A stretch of DNA of 52,387 bases from JALZDI01 sp035557095. GTDB taxonomy: Bacteria > Actinomycetota > Actinomycetes > Propionibacteriales > Nocardioidaceae. The stretch is from contig DATMEB010000104.1 in the NCBI GenBank assembly GCA_035557095.1, forward strand, positions 1 through 52,387, given 5' to 3'. The notes under the pieces were generated by a model that had not been told where the DNA came from, did not search any database, and saw only the letters and a program-made list of their open reading frames with translations. Positions 17,146 to 24,727 of the stretch are shown here, one piece after another (position 1 is the stretch's first letter; every line of letters begins with the position of its first letter). The translations under genes were made by a program, and so were the position numbers.

Positions 17146-18216
17146 GTGAGCAGCTCAGGAGCCGACGGGCCCGAGGGTCGCACGTACGCCGACGCGGGCG
17201 TCTCGATCGAGGCCGGTGACAAGGCCGTCGAGCTGATGAAGGTCTGGGTCGACAAAGCCCGCCGTCCCGAGCTGCTCGGCGGCATCGGCGGGTTCGCCGG
17301 GCTGTTCGACGCCAGCGCGCTGCGGGCGTACAAGCGGCCGCTGCTGGCGAGCTCGGCCGACGGGGTCGGCACCAAGGTCGCGATCGCGCAGGCGATGGAC
17401 CAGCACGACACGATCGGCTTCGACCTCGTCGGGATGCTCGTCGACGACCTCGTCGTCTGCGGTGCCGAGCCGCTGTTCCTCACCGACTACATCGCCACCG
17501 GGCGGGTCGTGCCGGAGCGGATCGCCGCCATCGTCAAAGGCATCGCCGAGGGCTGCGTCACCGCGGGCTGCGCCCTGATCGGCGGCGAGACCGCCGAGCA
17601 TCCCGGGCTGCTCGAGCCCGACGAGTACGACCTTGCCGGCTCGACCACCGGTGTGGTCGAGGCCGAGGCCCTGCTCGGTCCGGGCAGGGTGCGATCGGGC
17701 GACCTGGTGGTCGCGATGCGCTCCAGCGGCCTGCACAGCAACGGCTACTCGCTGGCCAGGCACGTGTTCTTCACCGGCGCCGGCTGGGAGCTCGACCGTG
17801 ACGTCCCCGAGCTCGGCCGCACCCTGGGCGAGGAGCTGCTCGAACCGACCCGGATCTACGCCAAGCCGTGCCTGGCCCTGGCGCGGCGGACGCGCACACA
17901 TGCGATGTCGCACGTGACCGGTGGCGGGCTGGCGGCCAACCTGGCCCGCGTCCTGCCGGACGAGGTCACCGCGCACGTCGACCGGGGCACGTGGCAGCCG
18001 CACCCGGTGTTCGACCTCGTCGCCGACCTCGGTCGCATCGAGCGCGCAGAGGTCGAGTCGACGCTCAACATGGGCGTCGGGATGGTGGCGCTGGTCGACC
18101 GCGACGACGCCGACAAGGCGTTGTCGCTGCTCGACGAGGCCGGGGTGCAGGCCTGGGTCTGCGGTGAGGTGTCGCGCGGTGACGGCAGCGTCGTGCTGCA
18201 CGGCGACCACCCCTGA
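17146..18216 (+). CDS. purM: AIR synthase (phosphoribosylformylglycinamidine cyclo-ligase)
   Basis: ATP-dependent ring closure of FGAM to AIR, using the product of PurSQL. It is 356 residues, normal for the family. Motifs are YADAGVSIEAGDKAVELMK at the N-terminus, SSADGVGTKVAIA near residue 67, VDDLVVCGAEPLFLTDYIAT near 100, IGGETAEHPG, and SHVTGGGLAANLARVLP. I start at GTG 17146, 10 bp after the purF stop; an in-frame upstream ATG lies inside purF and adds a poorly conserved stretch. A purF–purM pair leading to DUF3073 and bldC matches the Streptomyces order. Confidence 0.96.
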   Translation: MSSSGADGPEGRTYADAGVSIEAGDKAVELMKVWVDKARRPELLGGIGGFAGLFDASALRAYKRPLLASSADGVGTKVAIAQAMDQHDTIGFDLVGMLVDDLVVCGAEPLFLTDYIATGRVVPERIAAIVKGIAEGCVTAGCALIGGETAEHPGLLEPDEYDLAGSTTGVVEAEALLGPGRVRSGDLVVAMRSSGLHSNGYSLARHVFFTGAGWELDRDVPELGRTLGEELLEPTRIYAKPCLALARRTRTHAMSHVTGGGLAANLARVLPDEVTAHVDRGTWQPHPVFDLVADLGRIERAEVESTLNMGVGMVALVDRDDADKALSLLDEAGVQAWVCGEVSRGDGSVVLHGDHP

Positions 18217-18282
18217 ACCAGCCGGCTCGGGTGCCTTCCCGAGGCGGCCGGGAGACTCGCAGGGAATTCGGGGCCGATGTGC

Positions 18283-18309
18283 GGGAATGGGGTCGGGCCA
18301 GGTACCGTT
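18283..18309 (+). promoter_or_regulatory. SigR/SigH-type promoter candidate before DUF3073
   Basis: GGGAAT (18283–18288), 18 nt, then GTT (18307–18309) exactly matches the known GGAAT-N18/19-GTT pattern of the thiol-stress ECF sigma factors SigR (Streptomyces) and SigH (mycobacteria). A vegetative-type TACCGT overlaps at 18303–18308, so dual control is possible. A second GGGAAT lies 21 bp upstream. Confidence 0.5.
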
Positions 18310-18337
18310 GATCCACGAGACGATGACACTCCAGCCC

Positions 18338-18361
18338 GGGCCCTCCCACGGGAGCAGGCCC
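18338..18361 (+). other. Stem-loop in the DUF3073 leader
   Basis: GGGCC+CTCCC (18338–18347) pairs with GGGAG (18350–18354), then after a CA bulge with GGCCC (18357–18361). It lies between the predicted transcript start and the start codon at 18391. It could be an attenuator or only a by-product of base composition. Confidence 0.4.
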
Positions 18362-18390
18362 CGGCCCATTCCTGCGAGGGGGTCGACCCT

Positions 18391-18600
18391 ATGGGGCGCG
18401 GCCGTGCCAAGGCCAAGCAGACGAAGGTCGCCCGTGACCTGAAGTACCGCACCTTAGAGACGGACTTCGACCAGCTCCAGCGTGAGCTGCACGGCGACAA
18501 CGGATCCAAGGCCAACGAATCCGCTGGCGACGACGACGACGGTGACGACGTCGACGACCCGTACGCAGACGACGACGCCGAGTCGGCGCAGCGTCCCTAG
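18391..18600 (+). CDS. DUF3073 family small protein
   Basis: A 69-residue protein opening with MGRGRAKAKQTKVARDLKY, the conserved basic head of actinobacterial DUF3073 proteins, followed by SFDQLQREL-like helical sequence and a very acidic Asp-rich tail (GDDDDGDDVDDPYADDD). The charge split (basic head, acidic tail) suggests a nucleic-acid- or protein-binding adaptor, but no function is known. I place the start at ATG 18391, since conservation begins there; an open frame runs further upstream through the promoter region. Position between purM and the valine dehydrogenase gene is conserved in Streptomyces. A thiol-stress-type promoter lies upstream. Confidence 0.9.
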   Translation: MGRGRAKAKQTKVARDLKYRTLETDFDQLQRELHGDNGSKANESAGDDDDGDDVDDPYADDDAESAQRP

Positions 18601-18646
18601 CCGGACCCCGGCCGCGCTCGCTCTATCTCGCGCAGCGCCCCGGACG

Positions 18647-19756
18647 TCACGGCAGCCACACCCCGCGAAGACGCCCGACCTCGTTCATCCGGCGCTCGGC
18701 CAGCCGGTCGGCGGCCACCGCGGCGGGTACGCCCTCACCGGCGGCGAGCTCGAACACGTCGCGGGTGATGTCGAAGATCTTGGCCGCACGCGCTCGCGCC
18801 CGGTCGAACGAGAACCCCTCGAGCTCGTCGGCTACCTGGATCAGCCCGCCGGAGTTCACGCAGTAGTCCGGGGCGTAGACGATGCCGCGCGCGTCCAGCA
18901 GCTTCTCGATGCCCACGTGCTCGAGCTGGTTGTTCGCCGCGCCGCAGATGACCTTGGCCCGGAGTACGTCGACCACCTCGTCGGAGATCGCGCCGCCGAG
19001 CGCGCACGGGGCGTAGACGTCGATGTCCGCGCGCACCATCGCGTCGGCGTCGTCGACCACGTCGACCTCGGGATGGGGCCGGCGTACCCGCTCGACGGCC
19101 CGTTCGCTCACGTCGGTCACGGCGACCTCGGCGCCGTCGGCGAGCAGGTGCTCGACCAGGTGGTGGCCGACCTTGCCGACGCCGGCGACACCGACGCGCT
19201 TGCCGGTCAGGCTCGACGAGCCCCACGCAACCTCGGCTGACGCGCGCATCCCCTGGTAGACGCCGAACGCCGTGAGGACCGAGGAGTCGCCCGCACCGCC
19301 GTGCTCGACGGTGCGGCCGGTCACGAACCGGCAGTCGCGAGCCACGAGGTCCATGTCCTCGGAGAACGTGCCGACGTCGCAGGCCGTGTAGTAGCGGCCG
19401 TTCAGTGACTGCACGAACCGTCCGTAGGCGCGCAGCAGCCCCTCCGTCTTGAGCACGTCGGGGTCGCCGATGATCACGGCCTTGCCACCGCCGAGGTCGA
19501 GGCCGGCGAGTGCGGCCTTGTACGCCATGCCCTTGGAGAGGTTGAGCACGTCGTCGAGTGCGGCGCCCTCCGAGGCGTACGGGTAGAAGCGGGTCCCGCC
19601 GAGCGCAGGACCGAGAGCGGTGGAGTAGATCGCGATGATCGCCCGCAGGCCGGTCGCGTCGTCGGAGCAGAAGACGACCTGCTCGTGGCCGGAGTGCCTG
19701 CCGAAAACGCCGCCGGATGCGGCAGCGGTGCTGGGGCGGTTCGCCGATGCGGTCAC
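18647..19756 (-). CDS. vdh: Valine (Leu/Phe/Val) dehydrogenase
   Basis: NAD-dependent oxidative deamination of branched-chain amino acids, feeding 2-oxo acids to branched fatty acids and energy. The 369-residue protein has the Glu/Leu/Phe/Val dehydrogenase catalytic motif LGGTRFYPY...GMAYKAALAGLDLGGGKAVI with the catalytic lysine, then a Rossmann domain starting KRVGVAGVGKVGHHLVEHLL, and the C-terminal CGAANNQLEH. I choose GTG 19756, which has AAAGGG about 8 nt upstream; an in-frame ATG at 19807 lacks a ribosome site. It converges on DUF3073 and diverges from the conserved unknown gene, as in Streptomyces (vdh near bldC). Confidence 0.92.
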   Translation of the reverse strand: MTASANRPSTAAASGGVFGRHSGHEQVVFCSDDATGLRAIIAIYSTALGPALGGTRFYPYASEGAALDDVLNLSKGMAYKAALAGLDLGGGKAVIIGDPDVLKTEGLLRAYGRFVQSLNGRYYTACDVGTFSEDMDLVARDCRFVTGRTVEHGGAGDSSVLTAFGVYQGMRASAEVAWGSSSLTGKRVGVAGVGKVGHHLVEHLLADGAEVAVTDVSERAVERVRRPHPEVDVVDDADAMVRADIDVYAPCALGGAISDEVVDVLRAKVICGAANNQLEHVGIEKLLDARGIVYAPDYCVNSGGLIQVADELEGFSFDRARARAAKIFDITRDVFELAAGEGVPAAVAADRLAERRMNEVGRLRGVWLP

Positions 19757-19853
19757 GGTGGTGACCCTTTCTGCCGAGTGCTGCCAGTGTCCGGTATGAC
19801 GCTGCATGTCCCGAAGAGTCCCGGCTTCCGCGGGGGTGGTGCGGAGACGGTGC

Positions 19854-19884
19854 GTGACAACGATAGGCCGGAAACCGTTAGTCT
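19854..19884 (+). promoter_or_regulatory. Promoter candidate for the conserved gene upstream of bldC
   Basis: GTGACA (19854–19859), 19-bp spacer, TAGTCT (19879–19884). The -10 ends 7 nt before the GTG at 19892, so the message is probably leaderless. The 135-bp gap also holds the vdh promoter on the other strand. Confidence 0.4.
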
Positions 19885-19891
19885 CGGTCGG

Positions 19892-20716
19892 GTGGTTCCC
19901 TACGTGGCCTACCTGCGTGTCTACGAGCCGCTGAGTGCCTTCGAGGACTCCGAGGCGGCTCGGTGGGCGTCGTACGCCCGTGCCGAGGCGGCTGCCACCG
20001 ACACGGTGACGACGCTGCGCGACGAGCAGAAGCAGTCATTGACCTCGGTCCTGCAGCCCACCGGACTCGCCGCGCCGAGCCCGTTCGACGACACCGCCTA
20101 TCTGCTGTGCGTGGGCGACGACGTGTTCGTCTGCCCGCACGACATCCGGCTGCGCTCCTGGCTGGCGCTGGCCGAGCTGATCGACGAGATCGGGGACGAG
20201 CAGCTGCGGCTGCTGTCCCCGGGCAGCCTCGAGCACGTCAACCCCGACTTCATGAGCTGGCGCAACCAGCACCCCGACGCGGTGCCGCACATCCGGCAGC
20301 AGACCTGGCAGGTGCCGCCCGCGTGGTTCCTGCTCGTCGACCCGCGCGAGCAGGAGACCTACCGCGTCGACCACCGCACCAGCGCGCGCTACCGCTGCCC
20401 GATCGTGCAGGCCCGCCGGCGGATGAGCACGGCGTTCGCGATCGTGCGCCGTACGTTCGCCGACGAGCCGATCGTGGACATGCTCTCCGAGCTCGGCTCG
20501 TGGCTGGAGTCGTTCCACCCGCACTCGTGGCTCGAGCTCGACTACGCCGGGGTCGCATGGCTGCTCGGTGCCGAGCTCGAACAGGACCGCTCGTGCGCCG
20601 ATATCTCACACGCGGTGAAGGCGCTGTCACACGGAGACGTCGCCGACGCCACTGCGGCGTACGAGCGCGTGACCGAAAGATGGCGCCAGGTGCGGATGGC
20701 CGAACACGCCAACTGA
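19892..20716 (+). CDS. Conserved actinobacterial protein of unknown function, bldC neighbour
   Basis: A 274-residue soluble protein beginning VVPYVAYLRVYEPLSAF. It has no signal peptide or membrane helix. An N-terminal segment rich in aromatic and acidic residues is followed by a conserved-looking core (CPHDIRLRSWLALAELIDEI; VPPAWFLLVDPREQE; YRCPIVQARRRMSTAFAIVR), and the C-terminus is helical. I recognise it only as the gene that in Streptomyces lies between vdh and bldC; no enzymatic motif is evident. The GTG at 19892 follows a -10-like TAGTCT and fits the conserved start; an open frame continues upstream but would overlap the vdh 5' end. Confidence 0.8.
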   Translation: MVPYVAYLRVYEPLSAFEDSEAARWASYARAEAAATDTVTTLRDEQKQSLTSVLQPTGLAAPSPFDDTAYLLCVGDDVFVCPHDIRLRSWLALAELIDEIGDEQLRLLSPGSLEHVNPDFMSWRNQHPDAVPHIRQQTWQVPPAWFLLVDPREQETYRVDHRTSARYRCPIVQARRRMSTAFAIVRRTFADEPIVDMLSELGSWLESFHPHSWLELDYAGVAWLLGAELEQDRSCADISHAVKALSHGDVADATAAYERVTERWRQVRMAEHAN

Positions 20717-20720
20717 TGCG

Positions 20721-20757
20721 GCAAATCTGAAACATATTCGGTTAGTCCAGATTTTGC
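20721..20757. promoter_or_regulatory. AT-rich interrupted dyad before bldC
   Basis: GCAAATCTG (20721–20729) and CAGATTTTGC (20748–20757) pair with a single bulged base around an 18-nt loop. It starts 5 bp after the upstream gene's stop. It may be that gene's terminator or a binding site for bldC control. The rest of the 176-bp gap holds TAATCA (20811–20816) and TTGACA (20837–20842) as weak promoter elements. Confidence 0.4.
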
Positions 20758-20892
20758 ACGACGGGGTTGTCCAAATGGGGGCATCGCCTCGCAAAGCCCA
20801 TGTGCCGGTGTAATCATGGACAGTACGCGCCTGCGATTGACAGTCTGTCACTCCTCGCGCAACCCCTGCATGCGCCCCAGAGGAGGACGCTG

Positions 20893-21111
20893 ATGAACAC
20901 CCACGCCTCGGAGTCCGAGGCCCTGCTGACACCGGCAGAGGTCGCGGCAATGTTCCGAGTGGACCCGAAGACAGTCACCCGTTGGGCCAAGGCCGGCAAG
21001 CTCAGCTCGATCCGTACTCTGGGCGGCCACCGCCGCTACCGCGAGTCGGAGGTACGCGCTCTGCTGACCGGGATGGTTCCAGAACAACGACAGCCGGGGT
21101 CCGAAGGCTGA
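20893..21111 (+). CDS. bldC: BldC, MerR-like developmental DNA-binding protein
   Basis: A 72-residue one-domain regulator. LLTPAEVAAMFRVDPKTVTR forms the winged helix-turn-helix (about residues 11–30), followed by WAKAGKLSSIRTLGGHRRYRESEV, the wing. There is no effector domain. In Streptomyces BldC binds DNA as head-to-tail oligomers on direct repeats and delays the start of development; in other actinobacteria the role is less clear. The ATG at 20893 has GAGGAGG-type site immediately upstream (about 20880–20886); the upstream in-frame codons are not conserved. A strong terminator follows. Confidence 0.95.
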   Translation: MNTHASESEALLTPAEVAAMFRVDPKTVTRWAKAGKLSSIRTLGGHRRYRESEVRALLTGMVPEQRQPGSEG

Positions 21112-21151
21112 GCAGATAAGGCAGCCTCGCACAAGCGCGAGGCCTTGGGGG

Positions 21152-21184
21152 CAGCGCTCACCTGTGTCGGTGGGCGCTGTTTTG
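21152..21184 (+). terminator. Intrinsic terminator after bldC
   Basis: CAGCGCTCACC (21152–21162) pairs with GGTGGGCGCTG (21169–21179) with one mismatch, followed by TTTT. A smaller hairpin GCCTCGC...GCGAGGC lies just before it (about 21124–21143). This is the clearest rho-independent terminator in the window. Confidence 0.88.
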
Positions 21185-21233
21185 CTTGCCCGGCACAGGT
21201 TGCCCAGCGCGGCCTCGTCTTGCCCGCACCGGC

Positions 21234-21764
21234 ATGATCGGGGTCGTGACGATCCACAGCGACCACCCGTTCATGCCCCCGGAGTCCGACCGGAGCCCGA
21301 TCCGCCGGCTGCGTGGCCGGCTGACCGCCGGTGTCACGCTCTGGACCTCGACGCACGACGACCGGCGGGCCGGGCTGACCGTCTCATCGATGATGGTCGC
21401 CGACGGTGAGCCCGGCCGGCTGGTGGCGCTGCTCGACCCCGAGTCCGAGCTCTGGGCGGCGGTGGACGGCTCCCGCACGTTCGCGGTGAGCTGGCTGACC
21501 TACGACGAGCGCCGGCTCGCCGACGCGTTCGCCGGAACCGCGCCGGCTCCCGGCGGCCCCTTCAAGCTCGCCGAGTGGGACGACACCGAGTGGGGCCCGG
21601 TGCTGCACGGTGCCTCGAGCTGGGCCGGCTGCCGACTTGCGAACGAGCCCCGCGAGGTCGGCTGGGCGCTGCTCGTCGAGGGCGTCACCGAGCACATCGA
21701 GCTCGGCGAGGAGCAGACGTCCGTCCTCGCGCACCGTCGAGGCCGCTACCTGCGCATCGACTGA
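21234..21764 (+). CDS. Flavin-reductase-like FMN-binding protein
   Basis: About 176 residues with the flavin reductase-like split-barrel pattern: RRLRGRLTAGVTLWTS, RAGLTVSSMMVADGEPGRLV, and a hydrophobic sheet through SRTFAVSWLTYDERRLA. The family includes two-component monooxygenase reductases and flavin-binding oxidases, but no partner oxygenase is nearby. Start choice is uncertain: ATG 21234 or GTG 21246, neither with a clear ribosome site; further upstream lies the bldC terminator. It is probably monocistronic. Confidence 0.75.
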   Translation: MIGVVTIHSDHPFMPPESDRSPIRRLRGRLTAGVTLWTSTHDDRRAGLTVSSMMVADGEPGRLVALLDPESELWAAVDGSRTFAVSWLTYDERRLADAFAGTAPAPGGPFKLAEWDDTEWGPVLHGASSWAGCRLANEPREVGWALLVEGVTEHIELGEEQTSVLAHRRGRYLRID

Positions 21765-21869
21765 CGTCAGGATTTCCCTGCCCGAAACACGACCGCAGCC
21801 GGGTGGCAACACAGCACGCGCAGACTCTGGTGGCCAGGGTCGGCGAGAGCGAAGGACGGGGAGGAACGC

Positions 21870-23015
21870 GTGATGCTGTGGAGGGTGCGCACGACGCTGG
21901 CGGACCGGCCGGGAGCCCTGGCCGCGTTGGCGCGAAGCTGCGGGCAGCGGTCGGTCAACATCCTGGGGCTGCAGGTCTTCCCCAGCGCCGACGGCGTGAC
22001 CGACGAGCTCGTGCTGCGTACCCCGGACCGATGGCAGCGCGCCGACGTTGCCCAGATGGTCGAGTACGCCGGGGGAGGTCAGGTCCACGTCGCCCCATGC
22101 ACCGCGCATGCGCTCGCCGATGCGCCGACTCGCTACCTACGCGCGGCGTTGCGGCTGGTCGAGGAGCCGGCGGCGCTCGACGTCGTACTCGCCGACGTGC
22201 TCGACGCGCAGGCATGGCCGGGTGACCTCGGCGTCGTGCAGAACCTTCCGGGCTCCGGCGGGACCCGGCCGGGAGTACGGCGGAGCGTGCCCTTCACCCA
22301 CACCGAGCGGGCGCGCGCCGGCGTGCTCGTGGAGCTGGCCGAACGTGCACGCGCAGTGCGGTCAGCGGCCGCCTCGGCCACGGAGCCCGAGGGCATTCCC
22401 GCGGCGTCGCCAGCTCCAGTGGGGCCGGTACTGCGGTTCGCTCAGCTCGCTGACGCCCCGGCGGTGGCCCGCATGCACCAGCGTTGCTCTCAGGACTCCC
22501 TCCTGCGTCGGTTCCACGTCCCGATGCCGCGGCTGGCCTGGCGAGCTGTCCGCAGGCTCGTCTCCCCGCCCGGCGGCAGTGCACTGGTCGCTGCCACGGC
22601 CACGGAGGTCGTAGGGATGGCCGTCGTCGCGCCGCTGGCCGAGGGTGCCATGGAGGTCGGCCTGTTGGTCGAGGACGGCCGGCAGGGCGAGGGGATCGGG
22701 ACGGCACTGCTGTACGAGGCGGCGCGGCTCGCGGCGGCTCGGGGTGCCGGCGACCTGGTCTGCGTCATCCAGTCCGACAACCACGCGCTGCTGCCGACGG
22801 TGCAGCGCAGCGGGCTGACCGGGCGGCTGCGCAGCGCCGGGGCGACCGTGGAGGTGCGGATCCCGTTGCAGGACGTCCCTGCCCTAGACCTTGCCTCGGT
22901 CGAAGACTCGGGCCGGCGGGTTCCGGACCGGTATGCAGGTGCGGTCACGCCGTCCAGGCCGCCGCTGCAGCCGTTGCCGTCCGGACCCGCCGGCCCGTCA
23001 GGCCGTCCGGGCTGA
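21870..23015 (+). CDS. ACT-domain–GNAT acetyltransferase fusion (AAPatA-type)
   Basis: A 381-residue protein with an N-terminal ACT domain (about residues 1–75: RVRTTLADRPGALAALARS) joined to a GNAT domain (about 190–335). The acetyl-CoA motif DGRQGEGIGTALLYEAARL is intact. Fusions of this order are known in actinobacteria as amino-acid-regulated protein acetyltransferases (AAPatA), in which a bound amino acid controls lysine acetylation of targets such as acyl-CoA synthetases. Start GTG 21870 has GGAGGA at 21861–21866. The C-terminal 45 residues are Pro-rich and probably disordered; their coding end overlaps the 3' end of copD by 18 nt. Ligand and targets are inference. Confidence 0.85.
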   Translation: MMLWRVRTTLADRPGALAALARSCGQRSVNILGLQVFPSADGVTDELVLRTPDRWQRADVAQMVEYAGGGQVHVAPCTAHALADAPTRYLRAALRLVEEPAALDVVLADVLDAQAWPGDLGVVQNLPGSGGTRPGVRRSVPFTHTERARAGVLVELAERARAVRSAAASATEPEGIPAASPAPVGPVLRFAQLADAPAVARMHQRCSQDSLLRRFHVPMPRLAWRAVRRLVSPPGGSALVAATATEVVGMAVVAPLAEGAMEVGLLVEDGRQGEGIGTALLYEAARLAAARGAGDLVCVIQSDNHALLPTVQRSGLTGRLRSAGATVEVRIPLQDVPALDLASVEDSGRRVPDRYAGAVTPSRPPLQPLPSGPAGPSGRPG

Positions 23016-24077
23016 CGACTGGGCCGGCGGTGGGGCAAGCGCGTCGTCCGACGTCGGCGTGGGAGTGCGCGACAGGCCGACCGCCAGCGCGACCGTCGCC
23101 GCCATCACCGTCAGCTCGACCGCGGCCAGGCTGATGAACACCGGCGCCGCGGCGGGCACGTTGCGCTTGCGTCGCCAGGTGCGCAACCGTTCGACCGTGT
23201 GCTGCCGGTGCAGGTAGCCGAACCCGGCGAGCACGACGATCGCGACCACCTTGGCCAGCACGATCAGGCCGTACCCGCTGCTGAACAGCGCACCGAGCGA
23301 GCCGATCCGGACGGCGGCGTTGACCACCCCGGAGAGCGCCACTGCCGCGACGCAGCCCATCGCCAGCAGGGAGTAGCGGGGCACGGCGTTGGCCAGCGGC
23401 GTACGGCCGCGCAGGGCCGTCCAGGTCAGTGCTGCCAGGCCGCCGACCCACAGCGCGGCGGCGGCCACGTGCACGATCAGGCTCAGCGAGCCGACGAGCC
23501 GGTTGCCGGTGGCGGCGTGCCCCATCAGTGTCGGTGGCAGGAACGCGGCCACGGCCGCGGCGAGTGCGACGCCGGTGCCGGTCGGGGTCCGGGCCAGCGC
23601 GACCAGCCACACCACCGAAGCCGCGAGCGCGGCCTGGGCGAGCATCGCGGTCGCCTCCGGCAGCTCGGCGAGGGCGTCGAGCAGGGCTCCCAGCGCCGCC
23701 AGGTCGGTGGTAACCAGCGGTGTCGCCAGGGTCTCCGAGACGTACAGCAGAGCCTGCAGCACGCACAGCGCCCCCCAGAGCGCGGCCATCCGTCCCGCCG
23801 CCGGCAGCGCGTCGTCGGCCGGTCCACGGCCGACGTGCAGGACCCGGGAGCCCACCAGTGTCAGTCCCACGGTGGCGAAGCCCGCCAGGTCCACGAGCAG
23901 GCGGATGAGCGGCAGCCCCCAGCCGGTCAGCGGACCGGCATCGGGCAGGCCGCCCGGTGACGGCGTGTACGCGCCGCCGCCGGCCTCGAGCACCACGACG
24001 AGCACGACGCCCGCGACGAGGACACACCCGAGCAGCCATGGCGCGATCGTCGAGCGCAGCGACTGGGGACTTCTCAT
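22998..24077 (-). CDS. copD: CopD-family copper-transport membrane protein
   Basis: A 359-residue integral membrane protein with about eight or nine hydrophobic segments. Copper-resistance-D features are visible: LMGHAATGNRLVGSLSLIVHVAAAALWVGG, in which the His residues on membrane helices match the CopD domain, and GYLHRQHTVERLRTWRRKRN near the C-terminal part. With periplasmic CopC it is thought to bring copper into the cell. The start ATG at 24077 overlaps the copC stop by 4 nt, so the two are coupled. The Pro/Thr-rich tail ends by overlapping the convergent acetyltransferase gene. Confidence 0.9.
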   Translation of the reverse strand: MRSPQSLRSTIAPWLLGCVLVAGVVLVVVLEAGGGAYTPSPGGLPDAGPLTGWGLPLIRLLVDLAGFATVGLTLVGSRVLHVGRGPADDALPAAGRMAALWGALCVLQALLYVSETLATPLVTTDLAALGALLDALAELPEATAMLAQAALAASVVWLVALARTPTGTGVALAAAVAAFLPPTLMGHAATGNRLVGSLSLIVHVAAAALWVGGLAALTWTALRGRTPLANAVPRYSLLAMGCVAAVALSGVVNAAVRIGSLGALFSSGYGLIVLAKVVAIVVLAGFGYLHRQHTVERLRTWRRKRNVPAAAPVFISLAAVELTVMAATVALAVGLSRTPTPTSDDALAPPPAQSSARTA

Positions 24078-24721
24078 TCCCTGCGGGTGCGCTTGGCGTT
24101 CGCGTCGTCGACCATCGCCGACGAGTGTCGCAGAGCGCGCCGGGTGCCGACCGCAAGGGCGGCGATGCCCAGCACGAGGGCACCCAGCAACAGCACGAGC
24201 TGGGTGGTGCCCAGTCCGCCGGACTCCTCGGCAGGCGCCGCCGGGGTGCTGTTCTGCCCGGTTCCCCCGGCTCCCTCGGTGCTGTCCGCGGTCGGAGCAG
24301 GCGTGCTCTGCTCGTTGCCGCCGCTCGCGTTGCCGCCAGCGGCGCCGCCGGCGACCGTGAACCGGACCGTGCCGCTGATCGGGTGGCCGTCGGCGGACGT
24401 GACCCGGTAGGACAGCGAGTACGCCCCGCCGCCGGCGGCGTCACCGAGCTGCTGGGTCAGCACCTCGTCGCGCACCTGGACGTCACCGCTCGCCACGTTC
24501 GCGCTGCCGGGTCCGGTCACCTCGACGAACGCCGGGGTGCGGATGGGCTCGCTGAACGTCAGCGTCACCTGCTGCGGCAGCCGCTGGACGGTCGACCCCT
24601 GCTTCGGCGTGGTCGACTCGAGCTCTGCATGGGCCGTCGCCACCGGTGCCGTGACGACGACGGAGAGCGCCGCCGTCGCCAGAACCACCAGCAGACCGGC
24701 CAGGCGGGTGTGCGTGCGCAT
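24074..24721 (-). CDS. copC: CopC-domain copper-binding protein
   Basis: A 215-residue exported protein. The signal peptide ends at ATAHAELES, leaving His as the first mature residue, the copper ligand of CopC. The beta-barrel domain (about 31–125) ends in DGHPISGTVRFTVAG, which carries the second conserved His. A Ser/Thr/Pro/Gly-rich linker follows, then a C-terminal membrane helix (TQLVLLLGALVLGIAALAVG) and a basic tail. The protein is thus anchored outside the membrane next to CopD. It is 6 bp downstream of the ycnI-like gene. Confidence 0.92.
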   Translation of the reverse strand: MRTHTRLAGLLVVLATAALSVVVTAPVATAHAELESTTPKQGSTVQRLPQQVTLTFSEPIRTPAFVEVTGPGSANVASGDVQVRDEVLTQQLGDAAGGGAYSLSYRVTSADGHPISGTVRFTVAGGAAGGNASGGNEQSTPAPTADSTEGAGGTGQNSTPAAPAEESGGLGTTQLVLLLGALVLGIAALAVGTRRALRHSSAMVDDANAKRTRRE

Positions 24722-24727
24722 CGCGGA

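Noticed and set aside
15789..17483. 564-codon frame antisense to purF and purM
   Set aside because: The product is a repetitive Gly/Arg/Asp-rich sequence with no domain pattern, and purF is intact on the other strand.
18482..19240. Frame of about 250 codons antisense to valine dehydrogenase
   Set aside because: No motif and poor composition; the dehydrogenase motifs are on the minus strand.
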